Source of the DNA: Enoplolaimus lenunculus
Taxonomy: Eukaryota; Nematoda; Enoplea; Enoplida; Thoracostomopsidae
DNA: 64,000 nucleotides
Assembly: GCA_030248215.1 (NCBI GenBank)
Contig: JASANG010001695.1
Coordinates: forward strand, 186,001 to 250,000
Reading direction: 5' to 3'
Shown here: in pieces, positions 36,801-44,280 of the stretch
Position numbering within the stretch: position 1 is the first letter of the stretch
How the letters are laid out: each line of letters starts with the position of its first letter
Translations under genes and position numbers: made by a program
The notes under the pieces: model-generated
What the model saw: the letters and a program-made list of their open reading frames with translations, nothing else
What the model was told of the DNA's origin: nothing
Database searches by the model: none

Positions 36801-39800
36801 TCCGTCACCGTCCGACGCCTTGCGCCAGTTGCTGTCACGATGCGATGCCGGTCGCTTTGCGAGCGAAACCGCGAGGTAACACACTGTGACAGACATCACC
36901 GAACGCTGACGAACGGCACCCGACGGCAACGGATAGCGCTGGACAGCGATGGCCATCATCAAAAGTATAGCGGACCCTTCCAGACGGTAACGAACAGCGA
37001 TGGACATCATCAAAAGTATAGCGGACCCATCCAGACGGTAACGAACAGCGATGGACATCATCAAAAGTATAGCGGACCCTTCCAGACGGTAACGAACAGC
37101 GATGGACATCATCAAAAGTATAGCGGACCCATCCAGACGGTAACGGAGAGCGCCGGACAACGCTGGACATCATCAAAAGTATAGCGCCACCTTTAGGTTT
37201 AGGCTTAGACATAATTGCTATTAAATATTTAAAAAGTATTGCTTTCAGCATTTAACCAGTTTGCGACTGCAGAACGCAACCTGCGCTGTTGCGAATCAAT
37301 CGTGTAACAAGTCAAAAAATCGCTTAGTGAACATACTTCCATATGATTCGTCACGGGTTTATTTGCTGCCACTTGGTGCTATTGAAGGCTCCGATTATAT
37401 TAATGCGTCGTTTGTTGATGGATATAAAGCCAGGTACGGAACCAGGACCGATGATAAATGTGTCTTCATCGAGTCCTTCAAACTCAATATTAACTATTGC
37501 CGTTGTTGAACTCAAAATTGGTACACGAGTAGAGCAAATCATATGCAAAAAATGTGCTGCAGTTTGAGCCTCGGCATTCACTGGTTCGAAAGTTTACAAG
37601 ACCAACTACCAACTTGTAATAGTTGCTATACACATTTGAGAATACGGACCTTAGAATGTAAAACGTTCCGTTTAAAGTCTGTAAAAGGTGGTTGGGTTTG
37701 TTCTCGTTGGAAATTTCGTGAAGAAATATATTCCTGCCATCTCTCTTACTATTCGCCCCTTGTAAATATTTGTTCGATTCCGACGCAAGAAACTTTCGGC
37801 AGTGGATCAGTTTCTAACGCGTTTACGCTTTAGGTGTAGGGAAAACATTGCGTCATAATACGTTAAGACTTTTACTGCATTTACTATTAATCTGGAATTA
37901 AAGACATATATGTCTAGAGTCTGTGAGACGAGACAGAAATAACTTTAAATTTCATTTATTTTTTCTTATTAATAATAGAAGACGAGTTGTTTTGGGCAAA
38001 ACATTTAAAGAAACTAACCAGTGCGCGTTGTGTTTTTACACCCACTCTATGAAAAAATATGGGCCAATGTAAAGAACAGGGGCGGAACAGTATTATAAGC
38101 ATATTCTTAAGCCTAAGCCTAAGCCTACGCGTGAGCCTAAGCGTAAGAATGAGCATATTCCTAAGCCTAAGCCTAAGCCTAAGCCAAGCAATGAAATTAG
38201 TGTCTAAAGCGTAAGCTTGCTCTATTGCAGTCCTCAAGAAAAACGTTCCGCCCCTGATCTTTGTTACATGGGCCAAAATATGAACGATTTTTATGTTTTA
38301 GATCGGCGTATATTGCAACACAGGGTCCGTTGCCAAATACGGTCGAAGATTTCTGGCGTATGCTTTGGGAGCATAATTCAACAATAATCGTTATGCTAAC
38401 AAAGTTGCGTGAAATGTCCAGGGTTTGTTTTATTTTTTTGCTATTTTTATTTCTTTACTGTTTCCATATTGCAACTGGTTGCGTTGATTGTTTTGCAGGC
38501 AAAAATTTTTCTTAACCTAAAATTATTTTAAATGATGTCGAGTACAAGTTTCGGCCAGCTCAAGCTATGAGTCATTGTTTCGTAGAAACATAGGCGCTTG
38601 TGTACACTTCCGTTCACATGTAAGGCTTAGGTTTACGCTAAGGTTTATCGAAAAGCTTAGGTAACATTTTTCCTAGGCGTAGAACTTAGCCTAACTGTGA
38701 GAGGAATTGTACAAAAGCACCGGTATTTCTGGCCTAAGTTTGCTATGGGACGAAGTCGGCGTCTGGCTGACGGGTTTCTTTGTTGTCTATTTTAGGATAA
38801 ATGCTACCAATATTGGCCTTCTGAACGTGCTCAACAGTATGGCAAATTAGTTGTGGATCCGGTTGCAGAATATAATATGCCTCAGTATACACTCAGGGAA
38901 TTTAAACTATGTGATAGCTCAGTAAGTTTGGCAGTGTGTTTGGCGTTTAAATACGCTCTGTACATGGTCCAAAAACCTATTTAATATTCTAACATTTACC
39001 CCCCAGGCGGCCACTCGATCTCCAACAGGAATCAAAACCAAAATTATTGTGGTCATGCCTGTAGCAAGCTACTTTGCTAGCGGGTGGGGAGGGGGTGAAA
39101 AGTTTCCACGAGGGTAATACAAAGGTTTTCGGTTGATTTACAAGCAAGGTTGAAAATCTTCGAGGGGTGGCCAAAATTTTTCTATGGGGGCTGGATGCCG
39201 TTTGGCTACGGACCCGATTAGGGTATAACCAAAACTATGAAAGTTTACTATTAAAATTGTGTTTGGCTTTCCGCTCACTTCGCTCGCGAAATTTGTTTCA
39301 CAGTTATGTACTGCGCGTGCCTTCGTCAAAAATTTCTGTATCATTCATTGCAAATTTGTATGCGCTTGAAGAACAAAAAGTACATAATTCCTTTATCCAC
39401 AAGAGTATGGGCCCATGTAAAAATCCGGGGCGGAACGTTTTCCTGTGGGATTACAATAGAGTAAGCTTAAGGTTAAGACTAATTTTTTGCCTGGCTTAGG
39501 CTTAGGCTTAGGCTTAGGCTTACGCTTAGGCTTTCGAATATGCTCATTATTACGCTTAGGTTTAGGCTTAGGAATAGGCTTTGGCTTATGAATATGCTTA
39601 CAATACTGTTCCGCCCCTGTTCTTTACATTGGCCAGAGTATGCAACTGGGCCCATAATATGTAGAACTCGAATGTACTTCGCATGCAATTTATTTTTAGT
39701 GCCCCCTCTTCAATTTATCAATATACAATTTGATTTAATTAAAAACAAACTATTACACCATTTACTAATTGGATTTGTAACAAAAGTGGATAATGTCGAC

Positions 39801-42341
39801 TTTCAATATGAGTATGCAACTGGCTATATTCTGTGTACTAAAAAAGAATGGGGTCTATTCGGTAATTCACCCCCCGAGCCGGCTTTTGCCCAAAACGGTT
39901 GGATTTTGAAAATTTTTACATATTTGAGCTTCTCAAGACCACCCCCCGACCATACATGCCCATATAAGTGAAGGCCTTGGGTTGTAAAAAAGTCTAATTT
40001 TTCAAAAATTTCAATTTGGGCATGGGACGATAAGGGGAGGTCTTGAGAATGTCAGATACGCAAGAATTTTAAAAATCCAACCATTTTTGAGCAAACGCCG
40101 ACTAGGGGGCGGATAACTGAAAAAAAAGATCCAAAGGGTTTACCCAGCGGACTGTACGTTTTGGGCCAACCGTTCTTAATCAGGAGGGGTGGTCAAGTAC
40201 ACCGGTTGTTCGAGTTCACACGTTGAAATATTCTAAGACTTACTCCGTTTACACTTTTAAAAGGAATGCAAATCCTACGTTTCAAACCTCAACTACTTTT
40301 CCAATTGTCAACCAGAAAGGCAACGCCCGGTGGTACATTTTGTACGACACATTTTTTGCTAAGTTACGCACTCTCCTAAGAGTGATTATCGACCCTTGAT
40401 AATATATAGTGAACGTTTATTGGTTATTTACAGGATGGTCAGAGTCGAACAATACGCCACTTTAGTTACATTGAATGGCCAGAGCAAGGCGTCCCAAAAT
40501 CCGCCGAAGCATTCATTGATTTCATTGGCCAAGTCCATAAAACGAAAGAACAATTTGGTCAAGACGGACCAATCACTGTTCATTGCAGGTGCGTTGTGCG
40601 CGTTAGCGTCAGATTAAAACCACGAAGAGGCCAATGATGTAGCCAGGTGTCCTCCGTTATCGAAATCATTCCCATGCTTCAAAGGTGACAGCGATGACCG
40701 ATGAGTAACCGCCCCCTCTGCGCAAAATTGCAGCTTTAGGCTTAGGTTTGCGATTAGGTTTAAGAAATGGTTTTTCTAAACCTAAGCATTTGCCTAACCT
40801 TTAGCTCTCGGACGTTAAATTTAATGTGGGAAAAGTATACAGAAGCGTTTCAATTTAATATCGTTACTTTTAGCGCTGGAGTGGGTCGAACTGGCGTATT
40901 CATTGCATTAAGTATTATTTTGGATCGTATGCGATATGAAAACGTAGTTGACGTATTTACGACCGTCAAACTATTGCGAACGCAACGGCCAAATATGATT
41001 CAAACTGATGTAAGACAACAAATCTCTAAAACCTTAAACCTAAATTATAGCTTAATTAAACTTGAATACTAGTTTAAGTAAAACTTAAATTGCTAGACAG
41101 GCTAAACTAAGCCTAACATTTGTTAAATTTCGCACGAGTTTAAGTTAAACTTATTAATAATTTAAGCATCAAATGCAGTCCAGAAATTATGTGTATCCAA
41201 GAATTCATTAAATTTAGCTTAAAGTAAAAAATGTAAGATTTAAAACGAGTTTAAGCGTAAACCTGCCTGTTAGTTTGATTAATCTAGGAAGTTAGTTTAA
41301 TGCTGCTGGATTAGCTTATGCTTAACTCAAGTTAGTTTAAACTTTTCGAAAGTAATCATTGAAAATTTAACCGCAAAATCGTTTCTTGTATAAAATTATT
41401 TCGTACATTTTGGATCGGCCATCTGGCATTTTAGGCAATTTGCCAGTGGTCCTGTTGAACTCTGGGCCGTTCAAAAAAATGAAAAAATCTTGGTTATCGT
41501 CTAATTTTTGTAGTTAATAGTGTGCTGGTTTATAATACCAAAAGTGTGGGACCAGAACGGATTTCAAGTGTGCGTGCAGTTGTATTTTAATATTTTTAGT
41601 AGCATTGCGCCATAAAACCTATTAAAATATCCGACTGGCCTAAACTTATTCGGCTAAAATGTACAAAATGTGTCTGAAACTCAGAATGAGTTGAATCACT
41701 CAGTCTAAGTTAAGACTATCAGAACTCTGAATTTTGAGTAGATTCAATTCATTCTGAGTTAATTAATTACCTCATCCAGAGTCAACTCAACTCAGAGCAA
41801 GAATAAACTCAACTCAGCGTGAGTTAATGTTTACTGATATTAATTCAGAAATAGCCAACTCGCAAGCTGAATTGTTTAATCAACTCATTGGAATTTACAG
41901 TGTTGAATGTTTTAAAAAAAATAGTTATTGGACCATAACTCAGTAACCAGTTGTCGAATATCAATAAATTTATAACTTCATTCGACTCAACTCCACAAGC
42001 TACGCCGAATAATATATAATTTATGTAACTTTTTGACAAAAGTTTTTATGGTCAAATCTGGTGACGCCCGAACCTTAAAAACAGATTTTTTTCAAAGATT
42101 CAAATTTGGGTGTAAAATCATCAGGCAAGACCACGAGAAGCTCAAATATGTGAAAATTGTCCAAATCGAACCATTTTTGGACAAACGCAGGCTGGGGGGG
42201 GGAATACGAAAAACACTCGACCGCTATTCCACCATACGCCTCTGTTGAATTTAATTTTTTGTGTTTCAGGACCAGTATCATTTCTGCTATCAAGCATCGT
42301 TAGAATATTTAAACTCATTTGACCATTATTCTATACAGTAA
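21322..42341 (+). CDS. ptp-3 (LAR): LAR-type receptor protein tyrosine phosphatase (gene span)
   Basis: A type I membrane receptor phosphatase that removes phosphate from tyrosines. The LAR family acts in axon guidance, synapse formation and cell adhesion. Domains in order: signal peptide, FN3 module 1, part of FN3 module 2, an unresolved membrane-proximal stretch, a membrane span (27.7 kb), a juxtamembrane linker, D1 (30.5-35.5 kb) and D2 (37.2-42.3 kb). D1 has KNRY, WPDHGVP and [11 protein letters not shown]2 has KNRL, WPEQGVP and [10 protein letters not shown], the known LAR D2 pattern in which WPE and KNRL lower activity. The C terminus ([20 protein letters not shown]) is diagnostic for LAR. 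Exon phases agree at nearly every join. Problems: a TGA inside D1, a frame change near 30.45 kb, and missing FN3-2 and membrane-proximal exons. No Ig domains are visible upstream, so this may be a short isoform like nematode PTP-3B. Family call is very sure; the full model is partial. Confidence 0.93.
22798..22968 (+). CDS. ptp-3 (LAR): LAR exon B: rest of FN3-1
   Basis: Acceptor ATTGCAG, phase 0 on both sides, donor GTAAAT. It continues the FN3 fold from exon [14 protein letters not shown] for strand C, then [18 protein letters not shown], the FN3 hallmark (LxPxxxYxFRVxA). Two Cys (CQF and CHV) could pair. The join with A reads ITNYK-VEYRP without a break. Confidence 0.9.
23010..23193 (+). 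mobile_element. TTAGGC MITE family 2 in a LAR intron
   Basis: Family 2 differs from family 1 in its ends (GGCCCATGTAAAGATCAGGG ... CCCCTGTTCTTTACATTGGCC) and in the GCGGAACGTTTTTCTGTGAG core. This copy starts at GAGCGGAACGG and ends TTCTTTACATTGACC, with TTAGGC runs between. It lies 42 bp after the donor of LAR exon B. Confidence 0.8.
23290..23648. mobile_element. CCGAATAAGAGG MITE, reverse orientation
   Basis: Same family inverted: CCGTTGAATTAAACGTTTT, AATTAGGGATAATTGTTATT and TTCGGGTCAATACAG, in the intron between LAR exons B and C, between two TTAGGC MITEs. Confidence 0.76.
23644..23792 (+). mobile_element. TTAGGC MITE family 2, left end missing, beside a LAR acceptor
   Basis: Begins at the TAAGCTTAAGATTAGAC core, carries two TTAGGC blocks and ends TTGTTTACATTGGCC, 29 bp upstream of the acceptor of LAR exon C. 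Confidence 0.8.
23822..23968 (+). CDS. ptp-3 (LAR): LAR exon C: end of FN3-1, first half of FN3-2
   Basis: Acceptor TTATTTTCAG, donor GTTGGT, phase 0. After the G strand ([13 protein letters not shown]) a second FN3 begins: [20 protein letters not shown], then [11 protein letters not shown]. This resembles the LAR FN3 that starts AENFRVKAAMKTSVLLSWEV. As in exon A, the intron cuts just before strand C. A TTAGGC-bearing MITE ends only 29 bp before the acceptor dinucleotide. The partner exon finishing this FN3 is not securely found. Confidence 0.88.
24100..24270. mobile_element. GTAGCCAGC-ended short element (high copy)
   Basis: GCCCGTAGCTAAG ... AAACCCTTGAATGCCCCTCC ... AGCAAGGTGAGCTGGCTACGG. 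The consensus core is CTTGTAAGTCATCAAAAACC, CTTGTATG, CTAAAAATTTTT. Other copies, several degenerate: 3385-3560, 9410-9570, 10080-10270, 11030-11200, 24543-24695, 29140-29305, 33335-33460, 39050-39215 (inverted) and 59695-59890. The commonest repeat in the window. Confidence 0.72.
25640..25826 (+). CDS. Possible LAR exon: second half of FN3-2 (weak)
   Basis: An open stretch reads [18 protein letters not shown] and then [13 protein letters not shown]. It loosely recalls LAR (VEVDGHSMRKLIADL ... SIRTAPDLLPHKPLP), in the right place between exon C and the membrane span. The spacing between the two parts is about ten residues too short, and neither splice site is convincing. It could be chance; edges are approximate. 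Confidence 0.2.
26225..26356 (+). CDS. Possible LAR membrane-proximal exon (weak)
   Basis: Open in phase 0 and bounded by TTTCAAG and a perfect donor GTAAGT. It would encode [12 protein letters not shown] near its middle, similar in position and hydrophobicity to the LAR membrane-proximal segment VRWFYIVVVPIDR. It would join phase 0 to the next secure exon at 27591. A further candidate just upstream (26142-26185, acceptor TATTTTTTCAG, reads [10 protein letters not shown]) would leave only a 39-bp intron. The resemblance is short, so this is a lead only. Confidence 0.27.
26725..26905 (+). mobile_element. TTAGGC MITE family 2, diverged
   Basis: CATGTAAAGATCAGGGGCGG start. Only weak TTAGG-like repeats remain. 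Ends ATATACATTGTGCC. Confidence 0.65.
27591..27796 (+). CDS. ptp-3 (LAR): LAR exon: juxtamembrane ectodomain and transmembrane helix
   Basis: Acceptor TTTGTTTCAG, donor GTACGA, leaving phase 2. It begins [16 protein letters not shown], comparable to the LAR segment RYASSPYSDE before the membrane. A Gly/Ser-rich stretch and one strong helix follow ([20 protein letters not shown]), then the basic stop-transfer VRRKK. The join to the 30194 exon reads VRRKKNRNSS. Confidence 0.92.
28122..28554. mobile_element. 433-bp MITE with CCGAATAAGAGG ends, complete
   Basis: Left ACTGTATTGTCCCGAATAAG and right CTTATTCGGGTCACCAGAGT are inverted repeats. The interior has AGAGTCCATAAATGTCAATT and GTTTAATTCAACGGATAGTT, both shared with other copies. 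It lies in the LAR intron after the membrane exon. Confidence 0.82.
30194..30450 (+). CDS. ptp-3 (LAR): LAR exon: cytoplasmic juxtamembrane linker
   Basis: Acceptor GTTATAG fits the phase left by the membrane exon. The product is a Thr/Asn-rich stretch, then [20 protein letters not shown] and a Pro/Ala/Gly-rich run. It corresponds to the variable LAR linker and is more GC-rich than the flanks. The 3' end is uncertain: the D1 reading frame downstream is different, so a very short intron or a 1-2 bp shift must lie near 30.39-30.47 kb. Confidence 0.75.
30451..30655 (+). CDS. ptp-3 (LAR): LAR exon: linker and start of D1
   Basis: The best acceptor is CCAATTGCAG at 30441-30450, giving [16 protein letters not shown]. 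An alternative AG lies at 30466. The diagnostic D1 opening follows: [20 protein letters not shown] and FSQEYE (LAR: PPIPITDLADNIERLKANDG...FSQEYE). Donor GTGAGC, phase 0. The 3' end is certain; the 5' end is not. Confidence 0.85.
31317..31517 (+). CDS. ptp-3 (LAR): LAR D1 exon with KNRY motif and an in-frame TGA
   Basis: Acceptor TATTTTAG, donor GTAACG, phase 0 at both ends, 67 codons. It encodes [27 protein letters not shown] (phosphotyrosine-recognition KNRY loop) and [26 protein letters not shown]. The stop is TGA at 31488-31490, where LAR proteins have Arg (GYRKQNAYIATQ). CGA to TGA is a single transition. Exon boundaries and both flanks are otherwise perfectly conserved and no intron can skip the codon, so it is a nonsense allele, sequencing error, pseudogene mark or recoding event. 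Confidence 0.9.
31592..31800. mobile_element. GAGTCAAATTGACTC palindrome element in a D1 intron
   Basis: The cleanest copy: CACTGCAAAAAATGGTGAGT to its reverse complement, 209 bp, starting 75 bp after the donor of the exon with the TGA. Confidence 0.9.
32057..32275 (+). CDS. ptp-3 (LAR): LAR D1 exon
   Basis: Acceptor TTTTTCAG, donor GTAATG, phase 0, 73 codons. It encodes [39 protein letters not shown] and [13 protein letters not shown]. These match LAR D1 ([49 protein letters not shown]) closely. Confidence 0.95.
32745..33085. mobile_element. CAGGTTGCAAC-ended CCGGAG element in a D1 intron
   Basis: GACAGGTTGCAACTGGAGG start, repeated GCCGGAGCCGGAGG, conserved centre GTTGTTTGGTTTACGC and TACCGAAATTGCCGGAAC, ending GGAGGGGAGGTACCCTGC. 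It ends 30 bp before the WPD-loop exon. Confidence 0.7.
33115..33269 (+). CDS. ptp-3 (LAR): LAR D1 exon with WPD loop and first half of the P-loop
   Basis: Acceptor CTGCTCAG, donor GTTTGT, ending in phase 2. It encodes [20 protein letters not shown], with the catalytic acid Asp in WPDHGVP. It ends in VVHC plus the first two bases of Ser, so the catalytic Cys is the last full codon. This intron position within HCSAG is repeated exactly in D2 (40588), as expected from an ancient domain duplication. Confidence 0.95.
34299..34434 (+). CDS. ptp-3 (LAR): LAR D1 exon with catalytic P-loop
   Basis: Acceptor CATTTCAG, donor GTTAGT. The split codon completes [16 protein letters not shown], with all Cys-x5-Arg residues present. 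Then comes [20 protein letters not shown], nearly identical to LAR D1 ([20 protein letters not shown]). It starts in phase 2 and ends in phase 0. Confidence 0.96.
34479..34766 (+). mobile_element. TTAGGC MITE family 1 in a LAR intron, internally expanded
   Basis: Complete ends (GGCCAATGTTACTTTAAG; CTTAAAGTAACATGGGCC). The internal module CCTAAGCCTAAGCGTTGCAA is repeated four times with a 33-36 bp period, against one or two in other copies. It starts 44 bp after the donor of the D1 P-loop exon. Confidence 0.85.
34783..34985 (+). mobile_element. tRNA-derived SINE in a LAR intron
   Basis: GCGTCAAGCTCCTATTGCTA, AGTGGGGATAATAAACTACG and the B-box GAGGTTCGAATCTTAG, the best preserved B-box in the window. 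Confidence 0.62.
35406..35555 (+). CDS. ptp-3 (LAR): LAR exon: end of D1 and D1-D2 linker
   Basis: Acceptor AATTTCAG, 50 codons, donor GTACGT, phase 0. It encodes [20 protein letters not shown], then LYTHLQKL and the linker ending SGMEMEFR (LAR: TAMELEFK). The last 42 bases and the donor begin a degenerate tandem array repeated three more times downstream (35680, 35794, 35950). Confidence 0.94.
35514..36078 (+). repeat. Four-fold tandem array of a LAR exon end plus its donor
   Basis: Units start at 35514, 35680, 35794 and 35950 (114-166 bp). Each begins GTGCAAACATCACCTTTGG, contains TTCAGGAATGGAAATGGAAT, then a GTACG-type donor (copies 1 and 3; changed in 2; displaced in 4), then ACCATGGTATTTATCTTCTC and CCCCACAAAATGTCC. 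Copy 1 is the real end of the D1 exon. Confidence 0.88.
36930..37190. repeat. 51-bp minisatellite in the D1-D2 intron
   Basis: Unit about AGCGGACCCATCCAGACGGT, AACGAACAGCGATGGACATC, ATCAAAAGTAT; five units, 51 bp apart (AAAAGTATAG at 36961, 37012, 37063, 37114, then a 60-bp spacing). CCCTTCC and CCCATCC alternate between units. Because 51 is divisible by 3, one forward and two reverse frames stay open through it. It follows a GC-rich stretch (36785-36930). Confidence 0.9.
37249..37433 (+). CDS. ptp-3 (LAR): LAR D2 exon with KNRL motif
   Basis: Acceptor GCTTTCAG, donor GTACGG, phase 0 to phase 2. It encodes [20 protein letters not shown] and [19 protein letters not shown] in place of KNRY marks the D2 of LAR receptors. 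The join to the next exon gives [13 protein letters not shown], the exact counterpart of the D1 position interrupted by TGA; here Arg is kept. Confidence 0.95.
38062..38274 (-). mobile_element. TTAGGC MITE family 2, complete, beside a LAR D2 acceptor
   Basis: Ends GGCCAATGTAAAGAACAGGG and CCTGATCTTTGTTACATGGGCC-like, inverted. The interior is CCTAAGCC runs. It ends 27 bp before the D2 exon at 38302. Confidence 0.85.
38302..38422 (+). CDS. ptp-3 (LAR): LAR D2 exon
   Basis: Acceptor ATGTTTTAG, donor GTTTGT. It encodes [39 protein letters not shown], almost identical to human LAR D2 ([25 protein letters not shown]). A TTAGGC MITE ends 27 bp before the acceptor, so the branch-site region lies at the element's edge. 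Confidence 0.96.
38796..38921 (+). CDS. ptp-3 (LAR): LAR D2 exon
   Basis: Acceptor CTATTTTAG, donor GTAAGT, phase 0, 42 codons. It encodes [20 protein letters not shown] and [20 protein letters not shown] ([23 protein letters not shown]). Confidence 0.95.
39410..39634 (+). mobile_element. TTAGGC MITE family 2, complete copy
   Basis: GGCCCATGTAAAAATCCGGG ... CCCCTGTTCTTTACATTGGCC-like ends. The interior holds the longest clean TTAGGC runs of the family (around 39496-39532). Confidence 0.86.
40434..40588 (+). CDS. ptp-3 (LAR): LAR D2 exon with WPE loop
   Basis: Acceptor TATTTACAG, donor GTGCGT, ending in phase 2. It encodes [20 protein letters not shown] and [20 protein letters not shown]. 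Glu in WPEQGVP replaces the catalytic Asp of D1; this is normal for LAR D2 and lowers its activity. Confidence 0.96.
40874..41009 (+). CDS. ptp-3 (LAR): LAR D2 exon with Cys-x5-Arg loop
   Basis: Acceptor TACTTTTAG, donor GTAAGA. The split codon completes [40 protein letters not shown] follows. The Cys-x5-Arg residues are all kept. Same intron phases as the D1 counterpart at 34299-34434. Confidence 0.96.
41673..41902. mobile_element. AACTCA foldback element, copy 2 (inverted relative to copy 1), in the last LAR intron
   Basis: AACTCAGAATGAGTTGAATC through AACTCATTGGAATTTACAGTG-like. It is the reverse complement of the 1.6 kb copy. Confidence 0.75.
42270..42341 (+). CDS. ptp-3 (LAR): LAR last exon and stop
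   Basis: Acceptor TGTGTTTCAG, phase 0. It encodes [20 protein letters not shown], then SIQ and TAA. The family ends [22 protein letters not shown], so the C terminus is complete to within a residue. Confidence 0.96.
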   Translation, partial: DQYHFCYQASLEYLNSFDHYSIQ

Positions 42342-42548
42342 ATTTTGAACGAAATTGTTCTGTTTACGTTCCCAATTCGGATTGGGTATTTCGATCCAAC
42401 GTGTGCTTTGAGAAAGAATCTCGGACGTCGTAGACGGGCGCTGGCAAACTTGAATTCGTACTTTTTGGTCTACCCATATCCGTAAGAGTGGCAACTGTAC
42501 TGCATGATAGTGATGGAATCAAATGATATCATGGGTCGCCGGTTGCTG

Positions 42549-42572
42549 AATAAAATCTCGCGATAGAATAAA
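42549..42572 (+). terminator. Two poly(A) signals of the LAR gene
   Basis: AATAAA at 42549-42554 and again at 42567-42572, 208-231 bp after the LAR stop codon. The position fits a normal 3' end; cleavage itself cannot be seen. Confidence 0.6.
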
Positions 42573-42740
42573 GCTTTAATATACCAATTTATGTAAAATA
42601 ACGTTTTATTATTGCTTACATATTATTCCAGTTCACAAACATTAGGCTGTACACTTCGAAGTTACATTTTAACGATTTATGCTTACGAAACAGTTTAGCA
42701 ATGCTTATGCCTAAGCATTCGCCTAAACCCTTAACCTTAA

Positions 42741-42878
42741 ATATGGGGAAAACTTTTTTCTGTGGGTCTGGATTGGAGTACTATTTTTTGCTTGGATTAA
42801 GCTTATACTTACGCTTCGGCTTAGGCTTAATAAACTTATACTTATACTACTGCTCTGCCCCTGTTCTAAAGATTGGCC
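42741..42878 (+). mobile_element. TTAGGC MITE family 2, left end missing
   Basis: TTTTTTCTGTGGGTCTGG core, TTAGGC-like units, right end CCCCTGTTCTAAAGATTGGCC-like. It lies just downstream of the LAR gene. Confidence 0.7.
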
Positions 42879-43137
42879 GGAAAGTGTAACGAAGTCGAAT
42901 TTCGTTTGTCTGAGATTCATCATTTTGAAGACACTAGATATGTTCCCACCAAATCAAGAAATACATCTGGTCGTGTATGGCTTTGTGATTTATATTATGT
43001 TTTACATTCCAAATAAATATCAGATTCAACTGAATCTTACTGAGTACCTGATTCACGTTTAGTGTAATTAGTACCACTGTTATACGGTAAGTATTCGAGC
43101 CACAGCGATAAAAGATACCGAGTGGCATGGCCGGCAA

Positions 43138-43331
43138 GGCCCATGTAAAGATCAGGGGCGGAACGTTTTTCTGTTGGACTGCAAGTTTAGACTAATTTTT
43201 TGCCTGGCTATTAGACTTGGCCTTAGATTTAGGAATGTACTCATTCTTACGCTTAGACTTAGGCTTAGGATTAGGCTTAGGCTTAGGAATATGCTTATAA
43301 TACTGTTTCTCCCCTGTTCTTTACATTGGCC
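43138..43331 (+). mobile_element. TTAGGC MITE family 2, complete copy
   Basis: GGCCCATGTAAAGATCAGGG left, CCCCTGTTCTTTACATTGG-type right end, TTAGGC blocks at about 43260-43290. Confidence 0.84.
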
Positions 43332-44280
43332 AGTGGCAGAAAGCGTACTATAAGTAGAATTTTCACGGGGTTGCAACAAATTGCTAAAAAATTCGAAAGT
43401 GTATATTAATTGCGTCACTCGATGACGGGCCATGTCTGGTCCTGGTGTATCCAGAAATTTTTGACGGCGCAAACAACAATCTGAAACAAACCTCGTGCGA
43501 ACAGAGTGAACAAGAAGCCAAACACAACTAATGTATGACTAAATTCGTATACAAAGTTTTGGTTTTGAGCCGGTAATGTGAATATGCCGATCCGTGGTTC
43601 ATCGTTAAAGCCTGAACGAATATAAAACCTGTACTAGTCGACGTGGTTGCAACTTTTGCAACCCTACTGTAGTGACCGGATTATTCCACTAAAGTCACTT
43701 GCTCACAACGTACAAAACAAATGCAAACTTAACGTGACAACGCCTCGGATTCTCCGTAACACTTCCCCCAAAAACGGTACAAAATCCCCAAGTAACCCCA
43801 GAAAACAAGCCGAAACTAGCCCCGCTACAACCGACTAACCACAGAATACTTCAAATACAACTCCAAGATCCCTGTTACAACATCCTCAAGTAAACCTCGG
43901 TTCCCCCTGGTACCTCCCGAAGGCTCCGCGCTATGCGCTCCAATTACTGCAACAACTGAACACCGGTGCACCGTAGGTTCACATTGAGCTACCGTGACTC
44001 TTAATCAATGACTATTCCAATAAGTCCAAGTTTCCCGAAAGCCTATTCCAATCAAGCAATGTAAACAACCTCCACCAAACTGTTAATGCAACAAATATTA
44101 AAAAACGCCAAGAAAATAAACGCAATACACTTTGCATTTAAATGTTTCAAACTTCACCGAGAAACCTGTTTTGAATGTGGTGCCATTCGCGCCCGGTCCA
44201 ACGCAGGCCACTTTGGATCGGTTCTGTCCGGGAATAGCTGATAAATCTGTTGTTTAAAATATTATTGCTGTGGTATACTG

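Noticed and set aside
36768-37251. Three overlapping ORFs of 130-138 codons on both strands
   Set aside because: Open only because a 51-bp tandem unit is divisible by three; they lie in the LAR intron. Kept as a finding about the repeat, not as genes.
39496-39532. Possible internal telomere or chromosome-end fusion (TTAGGC run)
   Set aside because: Runs are short, bounded by MITE terminal repeats and found in many places, so they are element cargo and not a fusion site.
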